Shown one piece after another: positions 38,931 through 48,935 of a DNA stretch of 64,000 nucleotides. The notes below the pieces were generated by a model. That model worked only from the letters and a program-made list of their open reading frames with translations, searched no databases and was not told the origin of the DNA. The position numbers were made by a program, and so were the translations under genes. This DNA comes from CAWATZ01 sp963784995 (lineage in GTDB: Bacteria > Planctomycetota > Planctomycetia > Gemmatales > Gemmataceae): positions 62,001 to 126,000 of the forward strand of contig CAWATZ010000001.1 in the NCBI GenBank assembly GCA_963784995.1, read 5' to 3'. Each line of letters begins with the position of its first letter. Position 1 is the first letter of the stretch.

Positions 38931-40835
38931 ATGTGTGGCATCTGCGGCTTTTGCGGAGAGGGGCAGGCAGATCACCTTCAGAGGATGATGGACTCCTTGT
39001 GGCATCGTGGGCCGGATGCCGAGGGACGGTTCGTTGACTTGCGCACGAGCGTCTTCCTCGGTCATCGGCGTCTGTCCATCCTGGACATTGCCGGCGGCAG
39101 CCAACCAATGTGGAACGAGGACGGCCAGGTCGGTGTTGTTTTCAATGGCGAGATCTACAATCACGTCGAGCTGCGCCGCCAGCTGCAGGCGCTGGGACAC
39201 GTGTTTGCCTCGCACCACTCCGACACCGAAGTCCTCGTTCACGGCTACGAGGAGTGGGGGCAAGATTTGCCGGGCCGGCTCAACGGCATGTTTGCGTTTG
39301 CTGTCCTGGACCAGCGCCAGGGCACTCTCTTCCTCGCGCGCGACCGCTTTGGTGAGAAGCCGTTGTATTATACCGTGGGTGATCATTTCTTCGCCTTTGC
39401 CTCGGAGCTGCGTGCGCTGGCAGGCCATCCCAGGGTAGATACCAGCCTCGACCTCCTCAGTGTCAAAAAGTTCCTGGTCTACGGATTTATTCCCGCTCCC
39501 CGGGCCCTGTGGCGCAACTCCTTCAAACTGCCTCCCGGAGGCCGCCTGGTTTATGATTATCGCGGTCATCAGCTGACCACCGGGACCTACTGGACCTTTC
39601 ACGTCGAGCCGAGCCAGGAAATGGCGCGGGCTTCCGAGGAGGAGCTGGCGGCCGAGCTGCGCCGGCTGCTCAGCCAGGCTGTTCAGCGGCGCTTGATCAG
39701 TGACGTTCCTCTCGGGATCTTTCTGAGCGGCGGCATCGATTCCAGCGCGATCTTGACCTTTGCCGCCCAGACGGTCCCCGTTACCTCGCTGCGGACCTTC
39801 TCGATTGGGTTTGCTGAATCGTCTTTTGATGAGTCGGCATATGCCCAGGCCATGGCCGAACAGATCGGCTCGCAACACAACGTTCGCATCCTGGAGCACA
39901 TCAATGCGCGCGAGTTGCTGAGTTCGGTCTTACGGCAATTGGACGAACCACTCGGCGACCCCTCGATTCTGCCGACCTATCTGTTATCGAAGTTTGCCCG
40001 AGAACAGATCACGGTGGCCCTGAGCGGCGATGGCGGCGATGAGCTGTTCGCCGGGTATGATCCGTTCCGGGCGCTGCGTTTGGCTCAGCTCTACTCGACC
40101 CTCATGCCGCGCTGGCTGCATGCAGGGGTCCGCAAGCTGATGGATTTGCTGCCCCTCTCTTCCAGCAACATGAGTGTTGACTTCAAGCTGAGGAGGACGC
40201 TGCGCGGCCTGTCGTATCCACCCCCGCTCTGGAACTCGGTCTGGCTGGGTCCTCTGGAGCCACGTGAGATGCTGGACCTGTTCCAGGAGCCGGTCGAGGT
40301 GGCGGAGCTGTACAGTGAAGCCCTTGCGGTCTGGCACGAGTGCCAGTCGGAGAACCTGGTTGACCGGACGCTGGAGTTCTATACCCGCACGTACCTCGCC
40401 AACGACATTCTGGTGAAAGCCGATCGGGCGTCGATGCTCAATTCCCTCGAGGTGCGGGCTCCCTTTCTGGACAACGACGTGGTCGAGTTTGCCCGGCGCT
40501 TGCCCGCTTCCCTCAAGGCACGCCGCGGTCAGACCAAGTACCTGCTCAAACGGGCCCTGGCCCCGGTGCTGCCCGAGAGCGTCATCCGGCGCAAAAAGAA
40601 AGGGTTCGGCATCCCCCTGGCAGCCTGGCTGCGCCAGTGGTCGGGCCTGACCTTCCGCGGCTCGCCGCGGGAAGCGGGCTGCGAATGGCTGGACTCGTGC
40701 AATCAGGACTGGGTGACGGCCCGCTGGGAGGAGCATCGGCAGGGCCAGCGCGATCATCGGCTCTTTCTCTGGAGTTGGCTCGCCCTGATGCACCACAACC
40801 CCCAGGCGATCTCCCGCTTGGCTCATGCCGCTTGA
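38931..40835 (+). CDS. Asparagine-synthase-like glutamine amidotransferase (copy 2)
   Basis: A 634-aa protein; SD AAAGGGAGG before ATG 38931. Class II glutaminase: Cys2 (MCGICGFCGEG), LWHRGPDAEGRFVDL, VVFNGEIYNHVELR, LARDRFGEKPLYYTVGDHFF. Synthetase domain: PP-loop IFLSGGIDSSAILTFA and LSGDGGDELFAGYDPFRALR, then RASMLNSLEVRAPFLDNDVV and KKKGFGIPLAAWLR. The text is close to the amidotransferases of exosortase-type exopolysaccharide loci. Its last 11 nt overlap the glycosyltransferase start, implying coupled translation. Confidence 0.93.
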   Translation: MCGICGFCGEGQADHLQRMMDSLWHRGPDAEGRFVDLRTSVFLGHRRLSILDIAGGSQPMWNEDGQVGVVFNGEIYNHVELRRQLQALGHVFASHHSDTEVLVHGYEEWGQDLPGRLNGMFAFAVLDQRQGTLFLARDRFGEKPLYYTVGDHFFAFASELRALAGHPRVDTSLDLLSVKKFLVYGFIPAPRALWRNSFKLPPGGRLVYDYRGHQLTTGTYWTFHVEPSQEMARASEEELAAELRRLLSQAVQRRLISDVPLGIFLSGGIDSSAILTFAAQTVPVTSLRTFSIGFAESSFDESAYAQAMAEQIGSQHNVRILEHINARELLSSVLRQLDEPLGDPSILPTYLLSKFAREQITVALSGDGGDELFAGYDPFRALRLAQLYSTLMPRWLHAGVRKLMDLLPLSSSNMSVDFKLRRTLRGLSYPPPLWNSVWLGPLEPREMLDLFQEPVEVAELYSEALAVWHECQSENLVDRTLEFYTRTYLANDILVKADRASMLNSLEVRAPFLDNDVVEFARRLPASLKARRGQTKYLLKRALAPVLPESVIRRKKKGFGIPLAAWLRQWSGLTFRGSPREAGCEWLDSCNQDWVTARWEEHRQGQRDHRLFLWSWLALMHHNPQAISRLAHAA

Positions 40836-41997
40836 AGCAGGAAAGGAGCGCCCCATTCGGATCCTGGTCATGAATTACGAATTTCCCCCTGTCGGGGGAG
40901 GCGGCGGCCGGGTGGCAGAGGATCTTTGTCGCGGCCTGGCAGCGCGGGGTCATCAGCTGCGTGTGCTCACCTCGCACGCGCCGGCCTTGCGCCGCCACGA
41001 ATGGCGCGATGGCTACGAGATCATCCGCAGCCCCGCGGGCCGGTCCCGTTTGGACCGCTGCAGTCCTGCCGAAATGCTGAGCTACGTAGGCCTGGGAGCA
41101 GGCCGAGCCTTGTACGATGCGCTGTTCTGGAAGCCCGATCTGCTCCACGTCCATTTCGCCGTGCCGACGGGGGCCCTGGCCTGGCTGGCCCACCGGCTGA
41201 CGGGAGTGCCCTACGTGCTGACGGCCCACCTGGGAGACGTTCCCGGAGGGGTGCCGGAGCAAACCCGGCATCTCTTCCGCGTGGTCAAACCTTTCACCAG
41301 ACCCATCTGGACCTCGGCCGCCTATCGCACTGCGGTCAGCGACTTTACGCGGCGGCTGGCAGAGTCCGCCTACGGCTTTCCGGTCGAGACGGTCCTCAAC
41401 GGGGTCAATCTCCAGGCCTGCCGGCCCGGCTCGGTAACTCCCTCACCTGTCCGCCGGCTCCTCTTCGCCGGGCGCTTGAGCGTCCAGAAGAACGTGCTGT
41501 TCCTGATCGACCTGCTGGCTCACGTGCGGGACCTGGATTGGACCCTGGAACTGCTCGGCGATGGGCCGCTCCGCGCCGCGGTGGCCGCTCGCGTGGCCGA
41601 GCACGGGTTGACCGAACGGATTCGGCTCCGCGGCTGGGTGCCTCCCGAGCAGGTGGAGCGGTTCATGCAAAGCAGCGACATCCTGATGCTGCCTTCTCTT
41701 TCGGAAGGGCTTTCGGTGGTTGGGGTGCGCGCCCTGGCCTTCGGCCTGGCGGTCCTGGCCAGCGCGATTCCGGGCAACCACGATCTGGTCCGCCACGGTA
41801 CAAATGGTTTTCTGTGCCCATGCAATGATCTTGCCTCCTTTGAGCAGCACCTTCGCGAAATGCTGCAAGCCACCGACCGGCTGGCCTCGATGAAGCAGGC
41901 CAGCCGGGTCCTGGCCCAGACCTTTGATTTGCAGCGGATCATCGGCCGCTACGAGGACATCTTCCATTCGGTCTGTCAGCGCCGGGCCGCTGCCTGA
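40825..41997 (+). CDS. Glycosyltransferase family 4
   Basis: A 390-aa GT-B enzyme. N-terminal acceptor domain: RILVMNYEFPPVGGGGGRVA, a glycine-rich loop characteristic of GT4, and LLHVHFAVPTGALAWLAHRL. C-terminal donor domain: RRLLFAGRLSVQKNVLFLID, LELLGDGPLRAAVAARVAEH, IRLRGWVPPEQVERFMQSSD and the EX7E-like MLPSLSEGLSVVGVRALAFG. Cytosolic face of the membrane expected. Transfers a sugar from a nucleotide donor to the growing lipid-linked glycan; which sugar is not readable. Overlaps the amidotransferase by 11 nt and is 18 nt ahead of the next gene. Confidence 0.92.
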   Translation: MPLEAGKERPIRILVMNYEFPPVGGGGGRVAEDLCRGLAARGHQLRVLTSHAPALRRHEWRDGYEIIRSPAGRSRLDRCSPAEMLSYVGLGAGRALYDALFWKPDLLHVHFAVPTGALAWLAHRLTGVPYVLTAHLGDVPGGVPEQTRHLFRVVKPFTRPIWTSAAYRTAVSDFTRRLAESAYGFPVETVLNGVNLQACRPGSVTPSPVRRLLFAGRLSVQKNVLFLIDLLAHVRDLDWTLELLGDGPLRAAVAARVAEHGLTERIRLRGWVPPEQVERFMQSSDILMLPSLSEGLSVVGVRALAFGLAVLASAIPGNHDLVRHGTNGFLCPCNDLASFEQHLREMLQATDRLASMKQASRVLAQTFDLQRIIGRYEDIFHSVCQRRAAA

Positions 41998-42015
41998 AGC
42001 AAAGAAGGAGCAACG

Positions 42016-43235
42016 ATGAAGATCATTGCACCGCGAATGATTGTGGGGAATCGAGGCGACTTGCTCAGCCGCTACGGCATCCTCGAGGCGCTGCAGCGGC
42101 TGGGAAATCTGGAAATCACGAGCTTCTGCCGGTCGGTCGAAGAGCTTGGCCCAATGACCTTGCCAGCCTTGCCCTATGGTCCCCTGTACAACCTGTGGCC
42201 AGGCTTTGTCGGCCGTCGAGCCCTGCGCCAGGCCGGCGTCGTGATCTGGACCGGAGGACTCGACCTCCAGGACGATTCCAGCCTGCTCAAGCTGATCCAT
42301 ACCTGGTTGACCTTTCTCCACTTCCGCATGCTTGGCTGCCGGATCGTGGTGCTGATGCAAGGCGCCGGTCCGCTAACCACCAGGGCGGGCCGGTGGCTGG
42401 CGCGCCGGATCCTCAACCTCGTTGATTCCTTTGTTGCTCGAGACAGCGGTACGCTTCGCTTGCTGCAGGGGCTTGGAACGCGAACGCAATTGCTGCGTGG
42501 CCACGATGGCATCTTCCTGGAAGGGTTGGATCGCCTCACCGGTCTGCCGGCGGAAGGACTTCTGCTGCACCGGCTGACCGACCGCTCAGCAGGTCAGCAC
42601 CTCATTGGGGTGAACATCCGTTTGTGGTTCCACTTCCAGAACAGCATCGTTCCGTATCACCTGAGACGACGGCGTTTCCAGGAGCGATCACGGGCCAAGA
42701 TGGAGCGACTGATTGAAGCAACGACAATCCTGGTCGGGCGCTGCGCCGGCAACTGGGCGCCCGGGTCGTTCTCCTGTCGATGTACGAGCCGGAAACGCAC
42801 CCCTGGGAAGATGATCTGCCTTATTTGCGGCGCGTCAAGGAGTCGTGGGCCGCTGACCGGGACGTCGTGCTGGCGGAAGAACCGCTTAGCCTCGGTGGTT
42901 TCGCCGAATTGCTGCAGAAGCTGGACCTGATGATCGGCTCGCGGTTGCACTCGACCCTGGCGGCCCTGCGGCAAGGAGTGCCGGCGATCAACCTCTCGTA
43001 CACCAACAAGTGTCGCGACATCTTCACCGATCTGGGAATGGCTGCCAATCAGTTTGACCTGGAAACATTCATGACAAACCCGGAGACAGTCGTTTGCCGA
43101 GCTGGGGAACTGCTCGCGGACCGGCAACTGCGGCCGAGCATTCGACAGCTTGTCCGGTCTCGGATTCAGGACAACGAGAGAATCCTGCGCCAGGTGTTCG
43201 GAGCCAGGTCGGAAGAACGATGGCAGGCTGCCTGA
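42016..43235 (+). CDS. Polysaccharide pyruvyltransferase family protein, one frame break
   Basis: About 405 residues; SD AAGGAG before ATG 42016. Family features (PF04230): start IIAPRMIVGNRGDLLSRYGI, WTGGLDLQDDSSLLKLIHTW, CRIVVLMQGAGPLTTRAGRW, DSFVARDSGTLRLLQGLGTR in the first half and LLQKLDLMIGSRLHSTLAAL with VPAINLSYTNKCRDIFTDLG in the second. The frame changes near 42740 (equivalent to one base missing) and the alternative frame gives ALRRQLGARVVLLSMYEPET, restoring continuity. Such enzymes transfer pyruvate from phosphoenolpyruvate, but several relatives are glycosyltransferase-like; the exact activity is uncertain. Confidence 0.85.
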
Positions 43236-43290
43236 TCGGCCAGGCGAGGCCAGGGATCCGGAGCTGGAGAAACGAGGAGAAGAGTTACCA

Positions 43291-44706
43291 ATGGCTGAGA
43301 ACGTTCTCGAACCGAAAATGCCCGCGCAGGAGGCCGCTCCCTCGGCACGTCGTCCCTCTTACCTCCAGTTAATCTTGATCCTTCTCTGCTTCCTGGCTGG
43401 CAATCTCTTTGTGCGGGCTGACCTCGAACGCTGGCCGCACCAATCCTACCTTCAGTTAAGTGAAGAGACAATCCAGGAGCTGAAGGCGCAGCCGTGGAAA
43501 GTGTTGTTGCCGATTCATACCATGGGCGGACAATACTGGTTCGCCAGCACCAGTCTGCTGCCTGTGGACCTTCTCCAACGACTCCTCACCCCCCGAGGGG
43601 CTTTCCTGTTCCTGAATGCCCTGGTGGTCTTCGTTTCCTTCTGGACATCGTGGTTCGCTTGCCGAAGGCTCATTTTTACGTGTACGTTTACCTTGTGTAT
43701 GGCCTTCGGGACACAGCTGCATTACTCCTACGCTCTTTCGGGGACCGTTGTCCTCTACCTGCAGATTATTTACGTGGAGATCAACCTCCTTTGCCTGTAC
43801 CACATCCTCTTTGGCAGTGCCCAGCAGGGCAAATGGCGGGTTGGTTTCCTGATCAGCCTGGTGCTGTTTGCCTTCGGGTTCGACACCTGGTACAATTATT
43901 TTCTCTACCTCTGGCTGGCCGGGGCCTTCCTGTTTTTCTATTCCTGGCGCCACGGTGAGTCCTGGCGCTGCCACCGATTGCTCTTTGTTCTGGGGAGCGC
44001 CACGATTATCGCCTGCATTCATTTGCCGATCAAATTGAGCTACTCACCTCAGCACTTCAAGCCGGGCTGTGAGGACGAATTGATCTTGGGGTATCATTCT
44101 CCTGCCCTGTTCATCGAGGATTTCCTTTCCAATTGCATCAGCTACACGTACATCTCACTGATGAATTATGCTCCTCCTTTCATGCTCGCGTCCAATGCCA
44201 GTTTTTCTCTCGGATCTGCTGGGATCCTCCACGAACAGCACGGTTACCATTCTGAAATGAGTCAGCTGGTAGTGATGCACTACTTGTTCTTGTGGTACTT
44301 TTACGCGGGGATCGTGTTCGCGGTTTTCTTGTTCTTCCTCGGGCGTTCGCTATTCCAGGCGTTGAGCAAAGGCTCAAAGGAATCGCTCTGCCTGAGTCTC
44401 ATGCTTCTGGGCATTGCCACCGGCTCCGCCACGCACTTGCTGATCAAGTATCGCCCCTACATGAGTGTTCCCTCGCTCTCTTACAAATGTATGCCGAGCA
44501 TCCTGGCGACAACCATCCTGCTGGCCTATCTTCTGGATCGGTTCCAGGCTCGGATTCGGATGCGCTGGCTAGCGCTGAGTTGTGCCTGCCTGGTGTGGAG
44601 CCTGGTGCTTTACGGGGGCCTGGCTCGGCCACGTTTCCTTTCCCACCTGAACATGCAAGTGGGGCTCGGGACGTACCCTGATCCAATGAAGAAGATCTTT
44701 CGCTGA
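43291..44706 (+). CDS. Multipass membrane protein, possible polymerase or GT-C enzyme
   Basis: A 471-aa protein; ATG 43291 has GAGGAGAAG upstream. Eleven or so membrane helices, with an outer loop after the first (RADLERWPHQSYLQLSEETI) and another around HTMGGQYWFASTSLLPVDLL. Rich in Phe, Tyr and Trp (FDTWYNYFLYLWLAGAFLFF). It looks like the O-antigen polymerase/GT-C type in layout but no motif settles it. GC is visibly lower than in its neighbours. Last gene before a 47-bp hairpin. Confidence 0.65.
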   Translation: MAENVLEPKMPAQEAAPSARRPSYLQLILILLCFLAGNLFVRADLERWPHQSYLQLSEETIQELKAQPWKVLLPIHTMGGQYWFASTSLLPVDLLQRLLTPRGAFLFLNALVVFVSFWTSWFACRRLIFTCTFTLCMAFGTQLHYSYALSGTVVLYLQIIYVEINLLCLYHILFGSAQQGKWRVGFLISLVLFAFGFDTWYNYFLYLWLAGAFLFFYSWRHGESWRCHRLLFVLGSATIIACIHLPIKLSYSPQHFKPGCEDELILGYHSPALFIEDFLSNCISYTYISLMNYAPPFMLASNASFSLGSAGILHEQHGYHSEMSQLVVMHYLFLWYFYAGIVFAVFLFFLGRSLFQALSKGSKESLCLSLMLLGIATGSATHLLIKYRPYMSVPSLSYKCMPSILATTILLAYLLDRFQARIRMRWLALSCACLVWSLVLYGGLARPRFLSHLNMQVGLGTYPDPMKKIFR

Positions 44707-44754
44707 TTTCCAGCGCTGCGCTGTCCTGTCCACTGGACGGTGAGATCCGTACAC

Positions 44755-44861
44755 TAAGAGGCACGAACAGCAAGGCGAGCGGCGCGGCGTCAGCCCGCCG
44801 GTGCTTGTCCTTTCCCGGCGGGCTGACGCCGCGCCGCTCGCCTTGCTGTTCGCGCCTCTTA
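44755..44861. repeat. Very long hairpin with 47-bp arms
   Basis: Arms 44755-44801 and 44815-44861 pair over 47 bp with one mismatch (gcacgaac against gcgcgaac); loop tgcttgtcctttc. It starts 48 nt after the stop of the membrane protein and lies in the 410-bp gap 44707-45116, upstream of a promoter-like sequence. The longest stem in the window. No T-tract, no flanking direct repeat noticed. Confidence 0.95.
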
Positions 44862-44953
44862 CTCACCATCTCTGGCCGCGGCCTGCTCGTGCCGTCCCGG
44901 CGCGACCAGGACCGGAAAAGAACGACCCCGGAAAATGGCGACTCCAGTGCCGC

Positions 44954-44982
44954 TTGACAATTCGGGGAAAGCGTGCCAATAT
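44954..44982 (+). promoter_or_regulatory. Candidate sigma70-type promoter
   Basis: An exact TTGACA at 44954-44959, a 17-nt spacer, then CAATAT at 44977-44982, keeping the key A and final T of a -10. It is 134 nt upstream of the nucleotidyltransferase-kinase start and 92 nt after the long hairpin, so it would start a second transcription unit in the glycan locus. Confidence 0.45.
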
Positions 44983-45116
44983 ACCGTCCGCTTTCAGGGA
45001 AGCATAACAGGCCAGCAGGCCGGGGAACGACGTTGCCGGGCGACTGCCAGCAACGCCGGATGGGTTTTATTCCAGCAACAAAGGCTGGCCCACGCCTCGA
45101 CGGGAAAGGCACGAGA

Positions 45117-46690
45117 ATGTCACGACATAACAAGATCTGGGCACTGCAGGATCTTGCCAGGGAGTTGGAACAGCAGCGCAGCCAGCACAAGCGCATCGTT
45201 CAGTGCCACGGGGTGTTCGATCTGCTCCACATCGGACACATCCGCCATTTCGAGCAGGCCAAGAAACTAGGCGATTTGCTGGTCGTCACGGTCACACCGG
45301 ACCGCTACGTGAACAAGGGCGCTGGCAGACCGGCCTTCCCGCAGCAGGTCCGCGCCGAGGTCATTGCTTCCCTGGATTGCGTGGATTACGTCGCCATCAA
45401 CAACTGGCCGACCGGCGCCGAGACCATCATGCTGCTCCGGCCGAACGTCTTCGCCAAGGGGAGCGAATTCAGCAGCGGCAAGGACACCACCGGCCACATT
45501 GGCGTCGAGGAGAAAGCGATCCGCCTGATCGGGGGCGAGCTGGCGTTCACGCAGGACGTCACCTTCAGTTCCTCCGCCCTGATCAATCATTACCTCTCCA
45601 ACTTCACGGAGGAAGTCCGGGAGTACCTGCTGCAGCTGATCCAGCGTTATCCCCCCGACGAGATCCTGGCCACTCTCAAGAGCGCCCGTCCTCTGAAGGT
45701 GCTCTGCCTGGGTGAGACCATCATCGACGAGTATCAGTACTGCGACGTGATGGGCAAGTCAGGGAAGGAGCCGGTGCTGGCCACGCGCTACGTGGAAACC
45801 GATCGCTTTGCCGGCGGCGTGCTGGCCTGTGCCAACCACGTGGCCAGCTTCTGCGACTCCGTTGACGTGCTCACCTTCCTGGGAGAAGGCGGCGACGAGG
45901 AAGCGTTTGTTCGCAACATGCTCAAGCTCAACGTTACCCCGACTTTCCTGCACAAGAGCAATTCGCCAACGATCGTCAAGAAACGCTTTGTTGAGAAATA
46001 CTTGCAGCAGAAGCTCTTTGAAGTCTATTACATGAACGATGACGCGCTGCCCGCGCAGGAGGATGAGGAGTTCTGCGCCAGGCTGCAGCAGATCTTGCCG
46101 CGTTACGACGTTGTCATTGTCACGGACTATGGCCACGGCATGTTCACGCCGCGGGCCATCGAGGTCCTGGCTTCCCAGGCCCGCTTCCTGGCCGTCAACA
46201 CGCAAAGCAACGCCGGCAACAATGGCTTCAATACCATCTCCAAGTATCCCCGGGCGGACTACGTCTGCCTGGCGGTGCGCGAATATGCCCTGGAGACGCG
46301 CAATCGGCACATGCGTTATGAGGACATGATCTTGCACGTCGCCCGGAAACTCTCCTGCTCGCAACTGGTGCTGACGCTGGGAAAATATGGCTGTCTCTCC
46401 TATTCGACCAGCGAAGGGTTCAAGCAGGTGCCGGCCTTTGCCACCAAGGTGGTTGACCGGGTCGGTGCCGGCGATGCGGTCTTTTCCCTGACGTCGCTGT
46501 GTGCGGCCCAGGGGCGCCGACCGAAGTGATCGGTTTCCTCGGCAACGTTATCGGGGCCGAGGCAGTTTCGATCCTCGGCAACCAGCTCTCCATCGAGCGC
46601 ATCCCTCTCTTCCGTCACGTGGAGTGCCTGCTGAAGATGCACGAGGGCGTCGGTGCCGCCAAGCAGGAACTGCTCAAGGTCGCGGCGTGA
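45117..46690 (+). CDS. Nucleotidyltransferase-PfkB sugar kinase fusion (HldE-like in reverse order), one frame break
   Basis: About 524 residues from ATG 45117. N-terminal cytidylyltransferase-like domain (1-~170): CHGVFDLLHIGHIRHFEQAK contains the HxGH signature (38-41), with KGSEFSSGKDTTGHIG further on. C-terminal PfkB kinase (~195-524): LCLGETIIDEYQYCDVMGKS at its start and VVDRVGAGDAVFSLTSLCAA with catalytic Asp453. In HldE (ADP-heptose synthesis) the kinase comes first; here the order is inverted. The frame breaks at about 46512, where one G appears lost from a G5 run; the continuation reads APTEVIGFLGNVIGAEAVSI. Likely phosphorylates and activates a sugar or polyol for the glycan. Confidence 0.85.
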
Positions 46691-46737
46691 GAAACGGCGC
46701 CACGGACGACCAGAGAGCAGAAAGGGAGTTCACGACA

Positions 46738-47985
46738 ATGACCGTTTCTTCGACCGCGGCAACCGGGGCTGATTCACTTGTCTCTTACTACAAGGATCTG
46801 CAGTTCAACCCGGTGCTGATCCGCGTCGAGGATTCGGCGGTCTGGAAGGCACACTTCGACAAGCGCCGCAACCTGTACGAGCATCACCTGGGTTTGCCGC
46901 TGCCTTACTTGCAGGGAGCGTCCGTTCTGGAGTTCGGACCGAACTCCGGAGAGAATGCTCTCTTACCTGCCCTGTTCGGCGCTCGTCTGACGCTGGTTGA
47001 ACCCAACCATCAGGTGCTGCCGCGACTCCGAGACCTGTTCAAACGCTTTGGCGTGAGCAGTCAGATCCAATCCCTGCACTGTTCCGGGATCGAGGAGTTC
47101 CAGAGCGACGATTCCTTCGACCTGGTCATTGCCGAGGGCTTTCTGTACACGCTTCCCAACCGCGACCAGGTGCTCCGCAAGATTGCCTCGCTGGTTCGGC
47201 CGGGACGGTTTGGCATTGTCTCCTACAACGACCGTTGTGGCGGGCTCCTGGAGTATCTGCGCCGGGCCCTGCTGTTTCGCTGCTGCGAACTGGCCGGCGT
47301 TGCGGACGTTCAGAGCGACGCCTGCCTGGACCTGGCTCGCACCCTCTACAGCTCCGACTTTGCTCGCCTTGGTTTGACACGCACCTTTGAAGCCTGGTGG
47401 CGTGATACGCTGGTCAACCCCTTCTGCCGCAGCCAGCACACCTGGTCCTTGCCGGAGTTGCTGTCCCTGCTGCACCAGCAAGGCTGTGAGTTTCATTCCT
47501 CCTCCCCGGCCTGGTTCACTGGGCATCTCTACACGTGGTATAAAAACGTTCCCTCGGCGGAGGACCGCCGGCAGCAAGTACACAGGGCCTGGTCGAGCAA
47601 CCTGGCGTATTTTCTTACGGGCCTTCGGCCCAATGCCGGCGTTGGCGTGCCGGCCGACGACAAGCTGATCCAGGACGTGTCAACCCTGGTCGGGTCGCTG
47701 TGCGACTGGGTGGTCGAGTCAGGCAGGGCCGCAGTGCAGCTGCGTTATCCGGATTCGCTGGATCGCTATTTGCGTGCCAGTGGCAACCACCAGCTCCGCA
47801 ACGTTAACGAGGAGTGGCAGAAACTGTTCGCCGCACTGCACGGCACGAGCCTGCCCGCGTTACAGCAGGCGTACGCTCAGGCCCGCCTGAGCCGGCAGCT
47901 TTGGGGGACGGCCTATCATTATCTCTGTTTTCAGCGCGGACTGGACAAGCTGGAGCAGGCGGCGCCTGCTCCGGCTTACGCCTGA
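46738..47985 (+). CDS. SAM-dependent methyltransferase-like protein
   Basis: A 415-aa protein; SD AAAGGGAG before ATG 46738. Class I core in residues ~60-170: ASVLEFGPNSGENALLPALF (motif I), LTLVEPNHQVLPRLRDLF (motif II), FDLVIAEGFLYTLPNRDQVL and SLVRPGRFGIVSYNDRCG. The C-terminal ~200 residues (WYKNVPSAEDRRQQVHRAWS, LRASGNHQLRNVNEEWQKLF) are helical and unrecognised. Lies between the kinase fusion and a GT2 gene in one apparent operon. Acceptor unknown. Confidence 0.8.
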   Translation: MTVSSTAATGADSLVSYYKDLQFNPVLIRVEDSAVWKAHFDKRRNLYEHHLGLPLPYLQGASVLEFGPNSGENALLPALFGARLTLVEPNHQVLPRLRDLFKRFGVSSQIQSLHCSGIEEFQSDDSFDLVIAEGFLYTLPNRDQVLRKIASLVRPGRFGIVSYNDRCGGLLEYLRRALLFRCCELAGVADVQSDACLDLARTLYSSDFARLGLTRTFEAWWRDTLVNPFCRSQHTWSLPELLSLLHQQGCEFHSSSPAWFTGHLYTWYKNVPSAEDRRQQVHRAWSSNLAYFLTGLRPNAGVGVPADDKLIQDVSTLVGSLCDWVVESGRAAVQLRYPDSLDRYLRASGNHQLRNVNEEWQKLFAALHGTSLPALQQAYAQARLSRQLWGTAYHYLCFQRGLDKLEQAAPAPAYA

Positions 47986-48009
47986 TCGGTTCATCACGAG
48001 GAGGAAAAG

Positions 48010-48872
48010 ATGGCCCGGGAACCCCAGCAGGGTGACGTCGATGTTACTCTCTTTGTTCCATGTTACAACGAAGAGGAGAACGTCGCCGCCACCCTGGAAA
48101 CAATCGAGGCAGTGTTCCGGCAGGTTCGACGGCGTTACGAAGTCATCGTCATTGACGATGCCTCCAAGGACAGCTCCGTCGCAAAGGTTCACGGCTTTCT
48201 CTCCCGGCATCCAGCTGCGCCTGTTCGCCTGGTCGTCAACCCGACCAATCGCGGGCTGGCCAGCAACTTCCACGAGGCGGCGCGGATCGGCGCGGGCGAT
48301 TCATTCGCATCGTGTGCGGCGACAACGTCGAGCCCGTGGAAACACAGGTTGCCATCCTGCAAGGCCTGGACCAGGCCGACATGGTGATTCCTTACCCCCT
48401 CCACGTGTCCAACAAGAGCAGGTTCCGGTTGTTTCTGTCGCGGACTTACACTCGGATCATTAACTTGCTCAGTGGCTTTCGCCTCCGTTACTGGAACGGC
48501 TGTGCGCTGCTGCGCCGCGAGGACGTGGTGCAGCATTTCCCGTCCACGCGCGGCTTTGGGTTTCAGGCCGCACTGGTATCAAAGCTCCTCTGCCGCGGTC
48601 GGTCCTTCGTCCAGGTTGGGTGCCGCTACGTCGAACGCCGGGCCGGGACTTCCAAGGCCTGCACGTGGAAGAACCTCCGTTCGGTGACCAACGTTGCCTT
48701 GCGCATCATCGGCCGTCGGCTCACCGGCTGGGCCCTTTCCCTGGGGCGGCTCTTCCGTGGCAGCCCTGGCAGCGAGCATGCCGCCGCTAACCTGCCGCCG
48801 GCTGGAGCGCGCGTCGAGACGAACCGGAGCAGCGGGCCAGGAGGTCCTGGCGGAGTCAGCAGCGCGGCTTGA
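48010..48872 (+). CDS. Glycosyltransferase family 2, one frame break
   Basis: About 287 residues; SD GAGGAAAAG before ATG 48010. GT-A fold: VTLFVPCYNEEENVAATLET, EVIVIDDASKDSSVAKVHGF (the DDxS nucleotide-binding region) and VNPTNRGLASNFHEAARIGA. The frame changes near 48295 (one base missing) and the true continuation reads CGDNVEPVETQVAILQGLDQ (the DN here stands where GT2 enzymes have DxD), MVIPYPLHVSNKSRFRLFLS, NGCALLRREDVVQHFPSTRG and YVERRAGTSKACTWKNLRSV. The short C-terminal region has little hydrophobic sequence. Close in type to polyprenyl-phosphate sugar transferases or rhamnosyltransferases. Confidence 0.85.
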
Positions 48873-48935
48873 GAGAGAGATTCGCAGTCGTTGGGTTTGT
48901 TGGGACCCGTTTTGCCGTTCCGGGAAGGAGATGCC

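Noticed and set aside
46480..46560. Programmed frameshifting at the kinase break.
   Set aside because: No slippery heptamer, and a lost G in a G run explains the break; similar single-base breaks occur throughout the window.
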